Assembly: GCA_963660615.1 (NCBI GenBank)
Contig: CAVKYE010000014.1
Location: 1 to 35,109 of the forward strand
Reading direction: 5' to 3'
Length of the DNA stretch: 35,109 nt
From: Coprosoma sp963660615
GTDB taxonomy: Bacteria; Bacillota_I; Bacilli_A; RF39; UBA660
Shown: positions 23,878 through 32,325 of the stretch, piece after piece
Position numbering within the stretch: the stretch's first letter is position 1
Layout of the letters: each line of letters begins with the position of its first letter
Program-made: the position numbers and the translations under genes
The notes under the pieces: generated by a model
The model's database searches: none
What the model saw: the letters and a program-made list of their open reading frames with translations, nothing else
Told to the model about the DNA's origin: nothing

Positions 23878-24879
23878 ATGAAGTATATCACATTCGTTGT
23901 ACCATGTTACAACTCAGAAAACTATATGAATAAATGTATAGACTCACTATTAATAGGAAAAGAAAAAGTAGAAATAATCATCATCGATGATGGTTCAAAA
24001 GATAATACTGGAAAAATCGCTGACACTTATAAAGAAAAATATCCAGATATAATAAAAGTAGTCCATCAAGAAAATGGTGGACATGGAGAAGGCATAAACA
24101 CAGGATTAAAACATGCCACAGGCAAATATTTTAAAGTCATAGACTCAGACGATTGGGTAAACGAAAAAGCCTACAAAAAACTATTAGAAAAAATCGAAAA
24201 AATAGACTCAGATCTAATAATAACCAATTACGTTTATACATATAATGAAAAAAGAAAAAACAAAGTAATCAACTTCTCAAACGTCTTCAAAGAAAATGAA
24301 GAATTGACATGGAATGATATGAAAAAATGGAAATACAATCAGTACCCATCAATTCATTCAGTGATGTATAAAAAAAGTGTTTTAGATAAAACAAATATTA
24401 CCCTACCAAAACACATATTTTATGAAGATAACCTCTTTGTCTACCTTCCATTAATAAACACCAAAACCATATACTACCTAAACATAAACCTCTATCAGTA
24501 TTATATTGGAAGGCCAGATCAATCAGTCCAAGACACACAACTAATAAAAAGAAGTCATCACCAAGTATTAGTAACCCGTCTTGCCTGCACAGCCTATGAC
24601 CTAAACAAAATAGAAAATAAAAATCTAAGAAAATTAATGAAAAGAGAATGCGCATTTCTAATGACAATAGCCATAACATTTTCAAGATTAGAATATACAA
24701 AAGAAAGAGAAGCCCAATATAAAGAACTATGGGAAACCCTAAAAAAAGAAAATCCAAATCTATATAAAAACTTAAGACATTTTACCATGGCTTCCCTTGC
24801 CAGCACAAAAGGTCCGATAGGAAGATTCATAACCCAAAAAGGTTTCAAAATAGCCCACAAAATATTAAAATTCAATTAA
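23878..24879 (+). CDS. Glycosyltransferase family 2 (333 aa)
   Basis: Inverting GT-A enzyme. The N-terminus FVVPCYNSENYMNKCIDSLL, then IIDDGSKDNTGKIAD and the metal-binding SDD in KVIDSDDWV, is typical, as is the acceptor-side segment EDNLFVYLPLI. The C-terminal third is basic and may lie on the membrane. ATG 23878 follows ATAGGTG; GTG 23869 overlaps that site. It probably builds a surface polymer. Acceptor unknown. Confidence 0.88.
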   Translation: MKYITFVVPCYNSENYMNKCIDSLLIGKEKVEIIIIDDGSKDNTGKIADTYKEKYPDIIKVVHQENGGHGEGINTGLKHATGKYFKVIDSDDWVNEKAYKKLLEKIEKIDSDLIITNYVYTYNEKRKNKVINFSNVFKENEELTWNDMKKWKYNQYPSIHSVMYKKSVLDKTNITLPKHIFYEDNLFVYLPLINTKTIYYLNINLYQYYIGRPDQSVQDTQLIKRSHHQVLVTRLACTAYDLNKIENKNLRKLMKRECAFLMTIAITFSRLEYTKEREAQYKELWETLKKENPNLYKNLRHFTMASLASTKGPIGRFITQKGFKIAHKILKFN

Positions 24880-24897
24880 TAAAACTTTTAAAACAAG

Positions 24898-24918
24898 AAT
24901 AGCACAAAGCTATTTTTT
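24898..24918 (+). terminator. Rho-independent terminator
   Basis: AATAGC pairs with GCTATT around ACAAA, followed by TTTT. Confidence 0.75.
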
Positions 24919-24964
24919 CTTTAAAAAAAATATGATATACTAAAATATAAGAAAAGAGGTAAAA

Positions 24965-25966
24965 ATGATATATCCAGAATTTTTAAAAAAACAAAGCACC
25001 ATCGGTATAACCGCCCCATCAGGAGGAGCAAGTGATAAAATAGATATAAAAAAAATAAAATATACCAAAGAAAACTTAGAAAAAAACGGTTTCAAAGTAA
25101 AAATAACCAAAAACTGCTACAAAAATAAAAAAGGAAGAAGCAGTACACCTAAAACAAGAGCACGTCAGTTAATAAATCTATATAAAGACAAAAATGTAAA
25201 AGCCATAATATGTTATAGTGGAGGAGAATTTCTAATCGAAATGCTTCCAGAACTAGACCTAAACATCATCAAAGAAAATCCCAAATGGATTCAAGGCTAC
25301 TCAGATCCCACAAGCCTATTATTCATAATAACCACAAACCTTGATATAGCCACCATATATGGTGCAAACTCCAAACAATTTGCCATGAATCCACTTCATA
25401 TTTCCCTAAAAAACAACTTAGAAATATTAAAAGGAAACATAAAAATTCAAACAAACTTTAAAAAATATCAAGAAGAAAGAAAAGAAAGTGTAATTGGAAA
25501 TGAGCCATATAATCTAACCAAACTCGTCAAATGGCAAACTGTAAACAATAAAAATATAAACCTAAAAGGAAGACTAATAGGTGGATGCCTAGAATGCCTA
25601 TTAGATATTATTGGCACAAAATATGATAAAACAAAAGACTTTATCGAAAAATACAAAGAAGATGGAATAATTTGGTACTTTGATAACTACGCCCTAACAA
25701 ACGAAGAATTGTTAAGAGCCTTCTGGCATTTTAAAGAAGCAGGGTGGTTTAATCACACCAAAGCCATAATCTTAGGCAGATATAAAGAAGAAACATTCCT
25801 AAATATAACCCTAAAAGAAATAAAAAAAGAAATATTAAAGGATATTCCACTAATCTATAACGCCGACATCGGACATATCCTTCCTCAAATAACCCTAATA
25901 AATGGAAGCATTGCCCACATAAAAGTAAAAAAAGGAGAAGGGCAAATAGCCCTAAAACTAAAATGA
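24965..25966 (+). CDS. S66 family LD-carboxypeptidase (333 aa)
   Basis: Serine peptidase of the LdcA/MccF family, which removes the terminal D-Ala of muropeptide tetrapeptides or, in MccF, cleaves peptide-nucleotide antibiotics. The triad is Ser113 (QGYSDPTS), Glu210 (GRLIGGCLE) and His304 (ADIGHILPQ). IGITAPSGG at the N-terminus and the VKAIICYSGG strand are family hallmarks. No signal peptide, so cytoplasmic. RBS AAGAGG. Ends with TGA. Confidence 0.88.
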   Translation: MIYPEFLKKQSTIGITAPSGGASDKIDIKKIKYTKENLEKNGFKVKITKNCYKNKKGRSSTPKTRARQLINLYKDKNVKAIICYSGGEFLIEMLPELDLNIIKENPKWIQGYSDPTSLLFIITTNLDIATIYGANSKQFAMNPLHISLKNNLEILKGNIKIQTNFKKYQEERKESVIGNEPYNLTKLVKWQTVNNKNINLKGRLIGGCLECLLDIIGTKYDKTKDFIEKYKEDGIIWYFDNYALTNEELLRAFWHFKEAGWFNHTKAIILGRYKEETFLNITLKEIKKEILKDIPLIYNADIGHILPQITLINGSIAHIKVKKGEGQIALKLK

Positions 25967-26135
25967 TTAGAAGCATAAGTGGCAAAGTGACATCATAACC
26001 TAAAACACATATAATCACATATACAAATGCGCTAAATTTGATGAAAACAAAGTAAAAAACATAACAAAACATCAACACTACTAATTGAAACATAAAAAAG
26101 ATGATATAATAAAATAAAAGAAAAGAGGAAAACAA

Positions 26136-26825
26136 ATGAAACTAGTATTACTAAGACACGGACAAAGCATATATAACTTAGAAAAAAGATTCACTGGCTG
26201 GACCGATGTACCCTTAACTAAAAAAGGAATAGAAGAAGCCAAAAACGCTGGAAAGTTACTAAAAACAAATAACTTTAAATTTGATAAAGCCTACACCTCA
26301 AAACTAAAAAGAGCCATAGACACCTTAACTTATGTCAAAGAAGAAATGCAAGCAGACATAGAAATAACCTATGCCTATGAATTAAACGAAAGACATTATG
26401 GTGCCCTTCAAGGCCTAAAACATAGTGAAATGGAAGAAAAATACAGTAAAGAGCAAGTACTAAAATGGCGAAGAAGCTACGATGAAAGGCCACCACTATT
26501 AAAAGAAGAAGACCCAAGAAACCCCCAAAAAGACCCAAAATACAAAGACATAAATAAAGATAACCTTCCTTTAGGCGAAAGCCTAAAAGACACCCTAAAA
26601 AGAGCTGTAAAATACTACAACGAAGAAATAAGCCCAAACCTCAAAGAAGGCAAAGACATACTCATAGTTGCCCACGGCAATAGCCTAAGAGCCTTAATAA
26701 AACATATCGAAAATATAAGCGACGAAGACATATTAAAAGTAGAAATACCAACCGGCATTCCTTATGTTTATGAACTAGACGAAAGCCTAAAAATAAAAAG
26801 CAAACACATTTTAAAAGGAGAGTAA
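26136..26825 (+). CDS. gpmA: 2,3-bisphosphoglycerate-dependent phosphoglycerate mutase (229 aa)
   Basis: Glycolytic enzyme converting 3-phosphoglycerate to 2-phosphoglycerate. Phospho-acceptor His8 in LLRHGQS, FTGWTDVPLT, catalytic Glu85 (ELNERHYGALQGL) and His180 (IVAHGNSLRALIKH) are all present, and the length is canonical. RBS AGAGG. The 26827 gene follows one base after its stop, so they are co-transcribed. Confidence 0.96.
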   Translation: MKLVLLRHGQSIYNLEKRFTGWTDVPLTKKGIEEAKNAGKLLKTNNFKFDKAYTSKLKRAIDTLTYVKEEMQADIEITYAYELNERHYGALQGLKHSEMEEKYSKEQVLKWRRSYDERPPLLKEEDPRNPQKDPKYKDINKDNLPLGESLKDTLKRAVKYYNEEISPNLKEGKDILIVAHGNSLRALIKHIENISDEDILKVEIPTGIPYVYELDESLKIKSKHILKGE

Positions 26826-26826
26826 C

Positions 26827-27096
26827 ATGGCCCTAAAAGCAAAACAAAAAGAAGAAAGACTAGAAGAGTTAAGAGAAAAAAACAAAAATAACCCTAATTA
26901 TCCCAAATTAGAAAAACAAAAAGACAAAATCAAAATTACTATAAATAATCAAACATATATAGGAACATATAAAGAAATAAAAGAAAAATATAAAAACATT
27001 CCATATCTAGAAGAAGAACTAGAAAACCTATATCAAAACGATTTTATTACACACAACATGAAAATAATAGAAGAACAACTAAAATCAAAATTTTAA
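26827..27096 (+). CDS. Hypothetical protein (89 aa)
   Basis: A charged N-terminal helix (KAKQKEERLEELREKNKNN) is followed by a small beta unit (KIKITINNQTYIGTYKEIKEKY) and an acidic-basic helical end. Not a family I know. Start fixed by AAAAGGAGA inside the end of gpmA. Its only visible context is co-expression with gpmA. Confidence 0.65.
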   Translation: MALKAKQKEERLEELREKNKNNPNYPKLEKQKDKIKITINNQTYIGTYKEIKEKYKNIPYLEEELENLYQNDFITHNMKIIEEQLKSKF

Positions 27097-27102
27097 TGAT
27101 AT
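27094..27102 (+). promoter_or_regulatory. Extended -10 promoter
   Basis: TGA-TATAAT (TATAAT at 27097-27102) directly after the preceding stop codon, 24 bases before the PDZ gene. Confidence 0.5.
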
Positions 27103-27126
27103 AATAGAATTAAGGGATGTGATTAT

Positions 27127-28542
27127 ATGCTAAAAAAAATACTAAATTATATAAAAAAAATAGGCTTAATGATATTAGGTTTCTTTGGTATTTTCCTAGA
27201 TAAGAAAAACATCCAAAATAAAAAAGAAGAAACCGAAGAAGAAGGAGAAAGTGGGGAAGAAAAAACAATAAAAAGAATAAACATAAAAAGTGAAAATACA
27301 GCAAACACCTTTTCAAGCCCAAAAACAAAAAAGGCCGCCCCAAACAAACAACTTCAAATATACGAAATAGATTCCTTAGGAATGTTAATATACAAAAATA
27401 ATGAATTCATTATATATAAAATATACAAAGGAAGCCTAGCCGAAAAACACGGATTCAAAGAAAATGATATCATCAAAAAAGTAAATAGTCAAAAAACAAA
27501 AAACATGGAAATAGAAGATTTAAAAAAAGAATTAGAAAAAGATGAAATAAAAATTGAGATAGAAAAAAATGGTCAAAAAAATGACATCATCATAAAATCA
27601 GACAAAGAAAACATGTCTTTAAACCAAATTCAAAACAGTCATCCAAAAGAAACAATAGTTAAAGATTCAAAAGAAAAAGAACCACAGTTAGCAAAACAAG
27701 CCATCAATATGCCCAAACAAAAAATAATAACGCCCCAAGTTATAAACCTAGCCATCAAAGAACCAATATTTACCAAGCAATTTAACCAAAAAAACTATAA
27801 AACAGCCCTGCCAAAAGCCATCATAACCGCAGCCATCCCACCAGCCCTAATAATCCAAGCCATTAAACAAGATAAAGAAAAAAAAGATGTAAAATCAAGC
27901 CCACAAATAAAATCTAACGAACCTCTCATAAAACCTGAAATCCAAAATTCAAAAGAACCAATTTTAACTGAAGAAACAAAAGAAATACAAGAATTAAAAA
28001 AAGAAGAGCCTAAAGAAGAAAAAAAATTAACCGAAATAGATGAAGCCATCATATTATCAGAAATTTTAGAAGAAGATTACAAAGAAAAACAAGCAAAAGC
28101 ACTTTTAAAGCAAAAAAAAGAAGCAATAAAAGACCTAACCCAACCATATCAAAAAGACATAAAACAAGGCCCTTTTTTCATACTAGGATTTAAAAGTGTA
28201 AGAAATCTATTTAGAATGTATAAACTAAATAATAGCCTAATTGCATCTAGAAATATATTAAATCAAAGTATCCCTTACATAAAAGTAAATTACTTAGTAT
28301 TTTTAAATAAAAAATTCTTAAGAAAAGCAACAGAAAAACTCATCCTAGAAAACATTCATCACATAGAAAGCCTCAAAACAGACTTAATAAAAACATATGG
28401 TCCTCTAGTAAAAAAAGACCCCACTCTTATAACTATAATGAATAACCTAGATATAACATACGAAAACCTATCCATCAACTACAATGAACTTACAAAAAAC
28501 AAAAACGCCAAAGTTAAGAAAAAACAAATATTTCATAATTAA
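27127..28542 (+). CDS. PDZ-domain protein of unknown function (471 aa)
   Basis: An N-terminal hydrophobic or amphipathic segment (KIGLMILGFFGIFL, about 11-24) may anchor it. Then an acidic linker, a PDZ-like domain at about 82-158 (GMLIYKNNEFIIYKIYKGSL, AEKHGFKENDIIKKVN), a long Lys/Glu/Pro-rich linker, a second hydrophobic patch (AIITAAIPPALIIQAI, about 232-247) and a helical C-terminal domain (about 330-465). There is no protease catalytic signature, so it is not SpoIVB or HtrA. Probably a scaffold or adaptor. RBS AAGGGATG is weak. Confidence 0.7.
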   Translation: MLKKILNYIKKIGLMILGFFGIFLDKKNIQNKKEETEEEGESGEEKTIKRINIKSENTANTFSSPKTKKAAPNKQLQIYEIDSLGMLIYKNNEFIIYKIYKGSLAEKHGFKENDIIKKVNSQKTKNMEIEDLKKELEKDEIKIEIEKNGQKNDIIIKSDKENMSLNQIQNSHPKETIVKDSKEKEPQLAKQAINMPKQKIITPQVINLAIKEPIFTKQFNQKNYKTALPKAIITAAIPPALIIQAIKQDKEKKDVKSSPQIKSNEPLIKPEIQNSKEPILTEETKEIQELKKEEPKEEKKLTEIDEAIILSEILEEDYKEKQAKALLKQKKEAIKDLTQPYQKDIKQGPFFILGFKSVRNLFRMYKLNNSLIASRNILNQSIPYIKVNYLVFLNKKFLRKATEKLILENIHHIESLKTDLIKTYGPLVKKDPTLITIMNNLDITYENLSINYNELTKNKNAKVKKKQIFHN

Positions 28543-28653
28543 AGAAATATATATAAATAGAAAAGCAAATAAATCAGATACAGAAAAAGAAACTAGAAGT
28601 TAAAAAATAAAAAAATAAAAAAATATATGATATTATTAATACATAAATCAATG

Positions 28654-28840
28654 AAGAAAGAATATTAAATAATCCCTCATAAAAGTGAGCTTAGGATAGT
28701 GAAAACTAAGTAATGATATTATTTAATTCCTACTTTCTAAGAGAAATGAAAACATTTCCGGTTAAAGCCGTTATCCAAATCAAGAAAAATAAAGGATGGT
28801 ACCGTGCTTAAGCACTCCTTAAAATACCATCCTTTTTTTG
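28654..28840 (+). promoter_or_regulatory. Proline T-box riboswitch controlling proS
   Basis: Stem I: AGAAAG/CTTTCT at the base and ATTAAATAAT (28663-28672)/ATTATTTAAT (28718-28727) above. The specifier loop between them reads T-CCT-A, with CCU (28729-28731) a proline codon. The antiterminator is AAGGA-TGGTACC-GTGC-TTAA-GCAC-TCCTT, where TGGT pairs with the ACCA end of uncharged tRNA. The competing terminator is AAAGGATGGTA (28791-28801)/TACCATCCTTT (28825-28835) plus T run. Uncharged tRNA-Pro should allow transcription. It fills the 318-base gap before proS. Confidence 0.93.
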
Positions 28841-28860
28841 CACAAAAAAGGAGAGATAAA

Positions 28861-30561
28861 ATGAAATTAAGTACAAGTTTTTTCTACACAAGTAGAGATG
28901 AAGTAAAAGATGAAGATTCTATAAGCGGAAAATTATTAGCAAAAAGCGGAATGATAAAAAAAACCGCAAGCGGTATTTACATGTTCATGCCACTAGGACT
29001 TAGAGTAAAACAAAAAGTAGAAGACATAATTAGAGATGAAATGAATAAAAAAGACGCTCAAGAAGTAATAATGCCTCAACTAATCGCCGGAGAAATTTTT
29101 GAAAAATCCGGAAGAAGAAACGCTTTTGGCGACGATATGTTCAGCCTAAAAGACAGATATAAAAGAGACTACATTCTAGGCCCAACCCACGAAGAACTAT
29201 TCGCCATAGCAGCCAAAGAAAAAATAAAATCATATAGAGATATGCCCTTTAACTTATACCAAATAGGTAATAAATATAGAGATGAAGCAAGACCTAGATA
29301 TGGACTTATAAGAACAAGAGAATTTACCATGAAAGATGCTTACAGTTTTGATGTCGATGAAGAACATACAAAAATATCATATAACAAAATGAAAGAAGCC
29401 TACAACAACATATTTGACCGTTTAAATCTAGATTACCGCATCGTTAAAGCCGACACTGGAGCTATGGGAGGAAGAATATCCGAAGAATACCAAGCCGTAA
29501 CCGAAATAGGTGAAGACACATTGGTATTATGTGATAAATGTGACTTCTCATCAAACATTGAAATAGCCGAAGTAAAAGGCAAAATATTCCAAAAAGAAGA
29601 AGAAAAAGAAATGGAACTTGTCCATACCCCAAACATCCATAGTATAGATGATATTATAAACTTCTTAAACATTAGTATAGACAAAGCCGTAAAAACTCTT
29701 GTTTGCAACGTAGATGGCGAACTAATCCTCGCCTTAGTTAGAGGAAATAGAGAACTAAATGACACAAAATTAAGAAAACTATTAAACGCCAAAGAAGTAC
29801 AAATGGCAACCGAAGAAGAATTAAAAACAATAACCGACGCCAAATTTGGATCACTAGGACCAATAAACATCAAAGCCAAAATAATAATAGATAAAGAAAT
29901 AGAAACAATGACCAATTTTACAGTTGGCGCAAACAAAACCGATTACCACTATATAAACGTCAACCTAAAAGATTTTGAAATATACAAAGTAGGTGACATT
30001 ATAAACATAGAAGAAGGTGACAAATGCCCATATTGCGATGGACACATATATTTTAAAAAAGGTATAGAGGTAGGAAATATCTTTAGTTTAGGTACTAAAT
30101 ACTCAGAAAAATTAGAACTATACTACCTAGATGAAAGCAACAAGAAAAAACCCGTTGATATGGGTTGTTATGGCATCGGAACCGCTAGATGTATAGCCGC
30201 AGTAGTAGAACAGCATAATGACGAAAAAGGAATCATTTGGCCTATGGAAATAGCCCCATATAAAGTCGGAATCATCATAATAAACAAAGAAGACGAAAAA
30301 CAGTTAAATGAATCCCTAAAACTATATGAAAAACTAAAACAAAAAAATATAGATGTTCTACTAGATGATAGAAAAGAAAGACCAGGCGTAAAATTTAACG
30401 ACATGGACCTAATAGGACTTCCAATTAAAATAACCATCGGCAAAAAAATAGAAAACGGAATAGTAGAATTAAAAACAAGAGACGGAAAAATAGAAGAAGA
30501 CGTAAAACTAGAAGATATAATAGAAAAAATAGAAAAAATAGTCAAAGAAGCAATAAAATAA
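28861..30561 (+). CDS. proS: Prolyl-tRNA synthetase, bacterial type (566 aa)
   Basis: Charges tRNA-Pro in the cytoplasm. Class II motif 2 (YRDEARPRYGLIRTREFTMK), GPTHEELF, the INS editing domain between about 220 and 400, class II motif 3 (GCYGIGTARCIAAVVEQ) and the C-terminal anticodon-binding domain (VLLDDRKERPGVKFNDMDLI) are present. Length is standard for the INS-containing form. ATG 28861 follows AAAAGGAGAG; the open frame upstream to 28804 lies inside the T-box terminator and is not coding. A cluster of Cys (LCDKCDF, KCPYCDG) is typical. Confidence 0.97.
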   Translation: MKLSTSFFYTSRDEVKDEDSISGKLLAKSGMIKKTASGIYMFMPLGLRVKQKVEDIIRDEMNKKDAQEVIMPQLIAGEIFEKSGRRNAFGDDMFSLKDRYKRDYILGPTHEELFAIAAKEKIKSYRDMPFNLYQIGNKYRDEARPRYGLIRTREFTMKDAYSFDVDEEHTKISYNKMKEAYNNIFDRLNLDYRIVKADTGAMGGRISEEYQAVTEIGEDTLVLCDKCDFSSNIEIAEVKGKIFQKEEEKEMELVHTPNIHSIDDIINFLNISIDKAVKTLVCNVDGELILALVRGNRELNDTKLRKLLNAKEVQMATEEELKTITDAKFGSLGPINIKAKIIIDKEIETMTNFTVGANKTDYHYINVNLKDFEIYKVGDIINIEEGDKCPYCDGHIYFKKGIEVGNIFSLGTKYSEKLELYYLDESNKKKPVDMGCYGIGTARCIAAVVEQHNDEKGIIWPMEIAPYKVGIIIINKEDEKQLNESLKLYEKLKQKNIDVLLDDRKERPGVKFNDMDLIGLPIKITIGKKIENGIVELKTRDGKIEEDVKLEDIIEKIEKIVKEAIK

Positions 30562-30625
30562 CATTGCCTCTTTTTTTCTACAAAAAATCCATAATACAAA
30601 TTATAAAATACAAGTGGTGATAAAA

Positions 30626-31414
30626 ATGAAAGTATACATAGATGGTATCCTATTTTTAAATTTCGCCTTTGATTTCCTTTTATTATTAACTACATCAGTT
30701 ATACTAAAAAGAAATTCTAAACCATTAAAATTAATCCTATCCGCATTCGTAGGAAGCCTAAGCACGTTACTTTTATTTTTCAAAATAAACCAATTAGAAC
30801 TATTCATATTAAAAATCATCTTAAGCGCAATAATGTGCATAATAGCCTTTGGTAACAAAGGAAAAAAATACATTCTAATAAATATAATCACCCTATATTT
30901 ATCAGGAATAATTCTAGGTGGTTTCCTATATTCACTAAACATTGAGTTTTCATACAAGCATAAAGGATTAATATTTTATCACCATACCCCCAGCATAAAC
31001 CTAATATTTTTATTAATAGTATCCCCAATAATACTATATATCTACACATATCAAGCCCGCCTTCAAAGAAAAAAAGTAAAATCCTATCACAAAGTAAACA
31101 TCAAAATAGGAAACAAGACATTAAACCTAAATGGATACTTAGATACTGGAAACACCTTAACTCATAAAGGAAAACCCGTAATCATAACAAATAAAAAGAA
31201 CACCTTTAAAAAGAAAAAAATATTAATTCCATATACTGCCATAGGTGTTTGTGGCCTGTTAGAATGCATAGAAGTAAAAGTAAACATTCCAGATTTAGGA
31301 AACTATGATTGCCTATTAGGCTTCGAAGAAAACCTAAACATCGATGGAATAGATGTCTTACTAAATAATAAAATGGAGGAAACAAATGATAGAAAAAATA
31401 AAAAAAATATTTAA
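30626..31414 (+). CDS. spoIIGA: Sporulation sigma-E processing peptidase SpoIIGA (262 aa)
   Basis: Membrane aspartyl protease that cleaves pro-sigma-E in the mother cell after a signal from the forespore. About five hydrophobic helices lie in the first 150 residues (starting MKVYIDGILFLNFAFDFLLL). The cytoplasmic domain carries the catalytic Asp in GYLDTGNTL (about 172) and IPYTAIG. ATG 30626 is chosen over GTG 30614, which forms part of the RBS GTGGTGA. The gene end overlaps sigE by 29 bases, so translation is coupled. Identity is supported by the partner gene. Confidence 0.92.
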   Translation: MKVYIDGILFLNFAFDFLLLLTTSVILKRNSKPLKLILSAFVGSLSTLLLFFKINQLELFILKIILSAIMCIIAFGNKGKKYILINIITLYLSGIILGGFLYSLNIEFSYKHKGLIFYHHTPSINLIFLLIVSPIILYIYTYQARLQRKKVKSYHKVNIKIGNKTLNLNGYLDTGNTLTHKGKPVIITNKKNTFKKKKILIPYTAIGVCGLLECIEVKVNIPDLGNYDCLLGFEENLNIDGIDVLLNNKMEETNDRKNKKNI

Positions 31415-32072
31415 AATATTTTTCAAAGAAGAAAGCATTTATTTTATTGGAAGTAGTGACAAACTACCAGAACCCCTAACCAAAGAAGATGAAATAAAAT
31501 ATGTACAAAAAATGATGGATGGTGATCCAATTGCTAGAGCCAAACTTATTGAGCACAATCTAAGACTAGTAGTCTTCTTATCAAAAAAATATGAAAACAC
31601 TGGAATAGATTTAGAAGATTTAGTAAGCATAGGCAGCGTTGGTTTAATAAAAGGAGTAACCACTTACAAACTAGACAAAAACATAAAACTCGCCACCTAT
31701 GCTTCAAGGTGTATTGATAACGAAATACTAATGTTTCTAAGAAAAAACAAAAAAAGAAAAGGCGAAATAAGTTTTGAAGATAGCCTAAGTTTCGACTCCG
31801 AAGGAAATGAACTTCACTTAGAAGACATCCTAGGAACAGAACCCGACATTGTTACCAAAGGACTAGAAAAAGAAATCGAAAAAAAACTTCTTTATAAAGA
31901 AATAGAAAAACTAGGACCAAGAGACAAACAAATAATGATTCTAAGATATGGTCTCTTTGGTAAAGAAGAAATGACCCAAAAAGATGTTGCCAACTTGCTT
32001 GGAATAAGCCAATCATACATATCAAGAATCGAAAAAAAAGTTATAAAAAAACTTAAGAACTTAGACAAATAG
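31386..32072 (+). CDS. sigE: RNA polymerase sporulation sigma factor SigE (228 aa, pro-form)
   Basis: Mother-cell sigma factor of early sporulation. The N-terminal pro-sequence is amphipathic (MIEKIKKIFKIFFKEESIYFI), followed by the cleavage region IYFIGSSDKLPEPLT, which closely resembles YYIGGSEALPPPLS of Bacillus subtilis SigE. Region 2 has NLRLVVFLSKKYENTGIDLE, SIGSVGLIKGV and KLATYASRCIDNEILMFLR. Region 4 ends with QKDVANLLGISQSYISRIEK. RBS TGGAGGA inside spoIIGA. The usual third gene sigG is not next; recG is. Confidence 0.97.
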   Translation: MIEKIKKIFKIFFKEESIYFIGSSDKLPEPLTKEDEIKYVQKMMDGDPIARAKLIEHNLRLVVFLSKKYENTGIDLEDLVSIGSVGLIKGVTTYKLDKNIKLATYASRCIDNEILMFLRKNKKRKGEISFEDSLSFDSEGNELHLEDILGTEPDIVTKGLEKEIEKKLLYKEIEKLGPRDKQIMILRYGLFGKEEMTQKDVANLLGISQSYISRIEKKVIKKLKNLDK

Positions 32073-32084
32073 TTCTTTTTTTCT
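32055..32084 (+). terminator. Terminator of spoIIGA-sigE
   Basis: AAGAACT (32055-32061) pairs with AGTTCTT (32071-32077), followed by T run. The sigE stop codon lies in the hairpin. Confidence 0.8.
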
Positions 32085-32125
32085 TAAAATTAAACAAAAA
32101 AGAAGGAAATAAGAAACTTATGCGG

Positions 32126-32249
32126 TATAATAACTATAGAGAAAAGTTAAAACAAAAAGGACAGTCCCCCCTGAAGGGCTGTCCAAATAAAAGAATAAAA
32201 AGGGGCTGGCTAGTTTACACTAGCGCCAATCCAATGTAAATTGAATTGG
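32126..32249 (+). ncRNA. Structured RNA or leader between sigE and recG
   Basis: TATAAT at 32126-32131 is a possible -10. Three hairpins follow: GGACAGTCC (32159-32167) with GGGCTGTCC (32176-32184); TGG-CTAGT (32207-32214) with ACTAG-CG-CCA (32219-32228); and CCAAT (32226-32230) with ATTGG (32245-32249) enclosing CAAT/ATTG. The G-rich AGGGGCTGG before hairpin 2 can instead pair with the C-run and CAG of hairpin 1, so two exclusive folds are possible. The last hairpin overlaps hairpin 2 by three bases. No obvious terminator; it could be the recG leader or a separate small RNA. Confidence 0.5.
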
Positions 32250-32325
32250 TGACTAATATATTATCACAAAATAAAAATATGTCAATAACTTTTTACAAAA
32301 AAAATAAAAAAAAGGAGGAATTTTT

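Noticed and set aside
28804..28860. N-terminal extension of ProS by 19 residues
   Set aside because: These codons lie in the T-box antiterminator and terminator, and the family start with AAAAGGAGAG fits ATG 28861.
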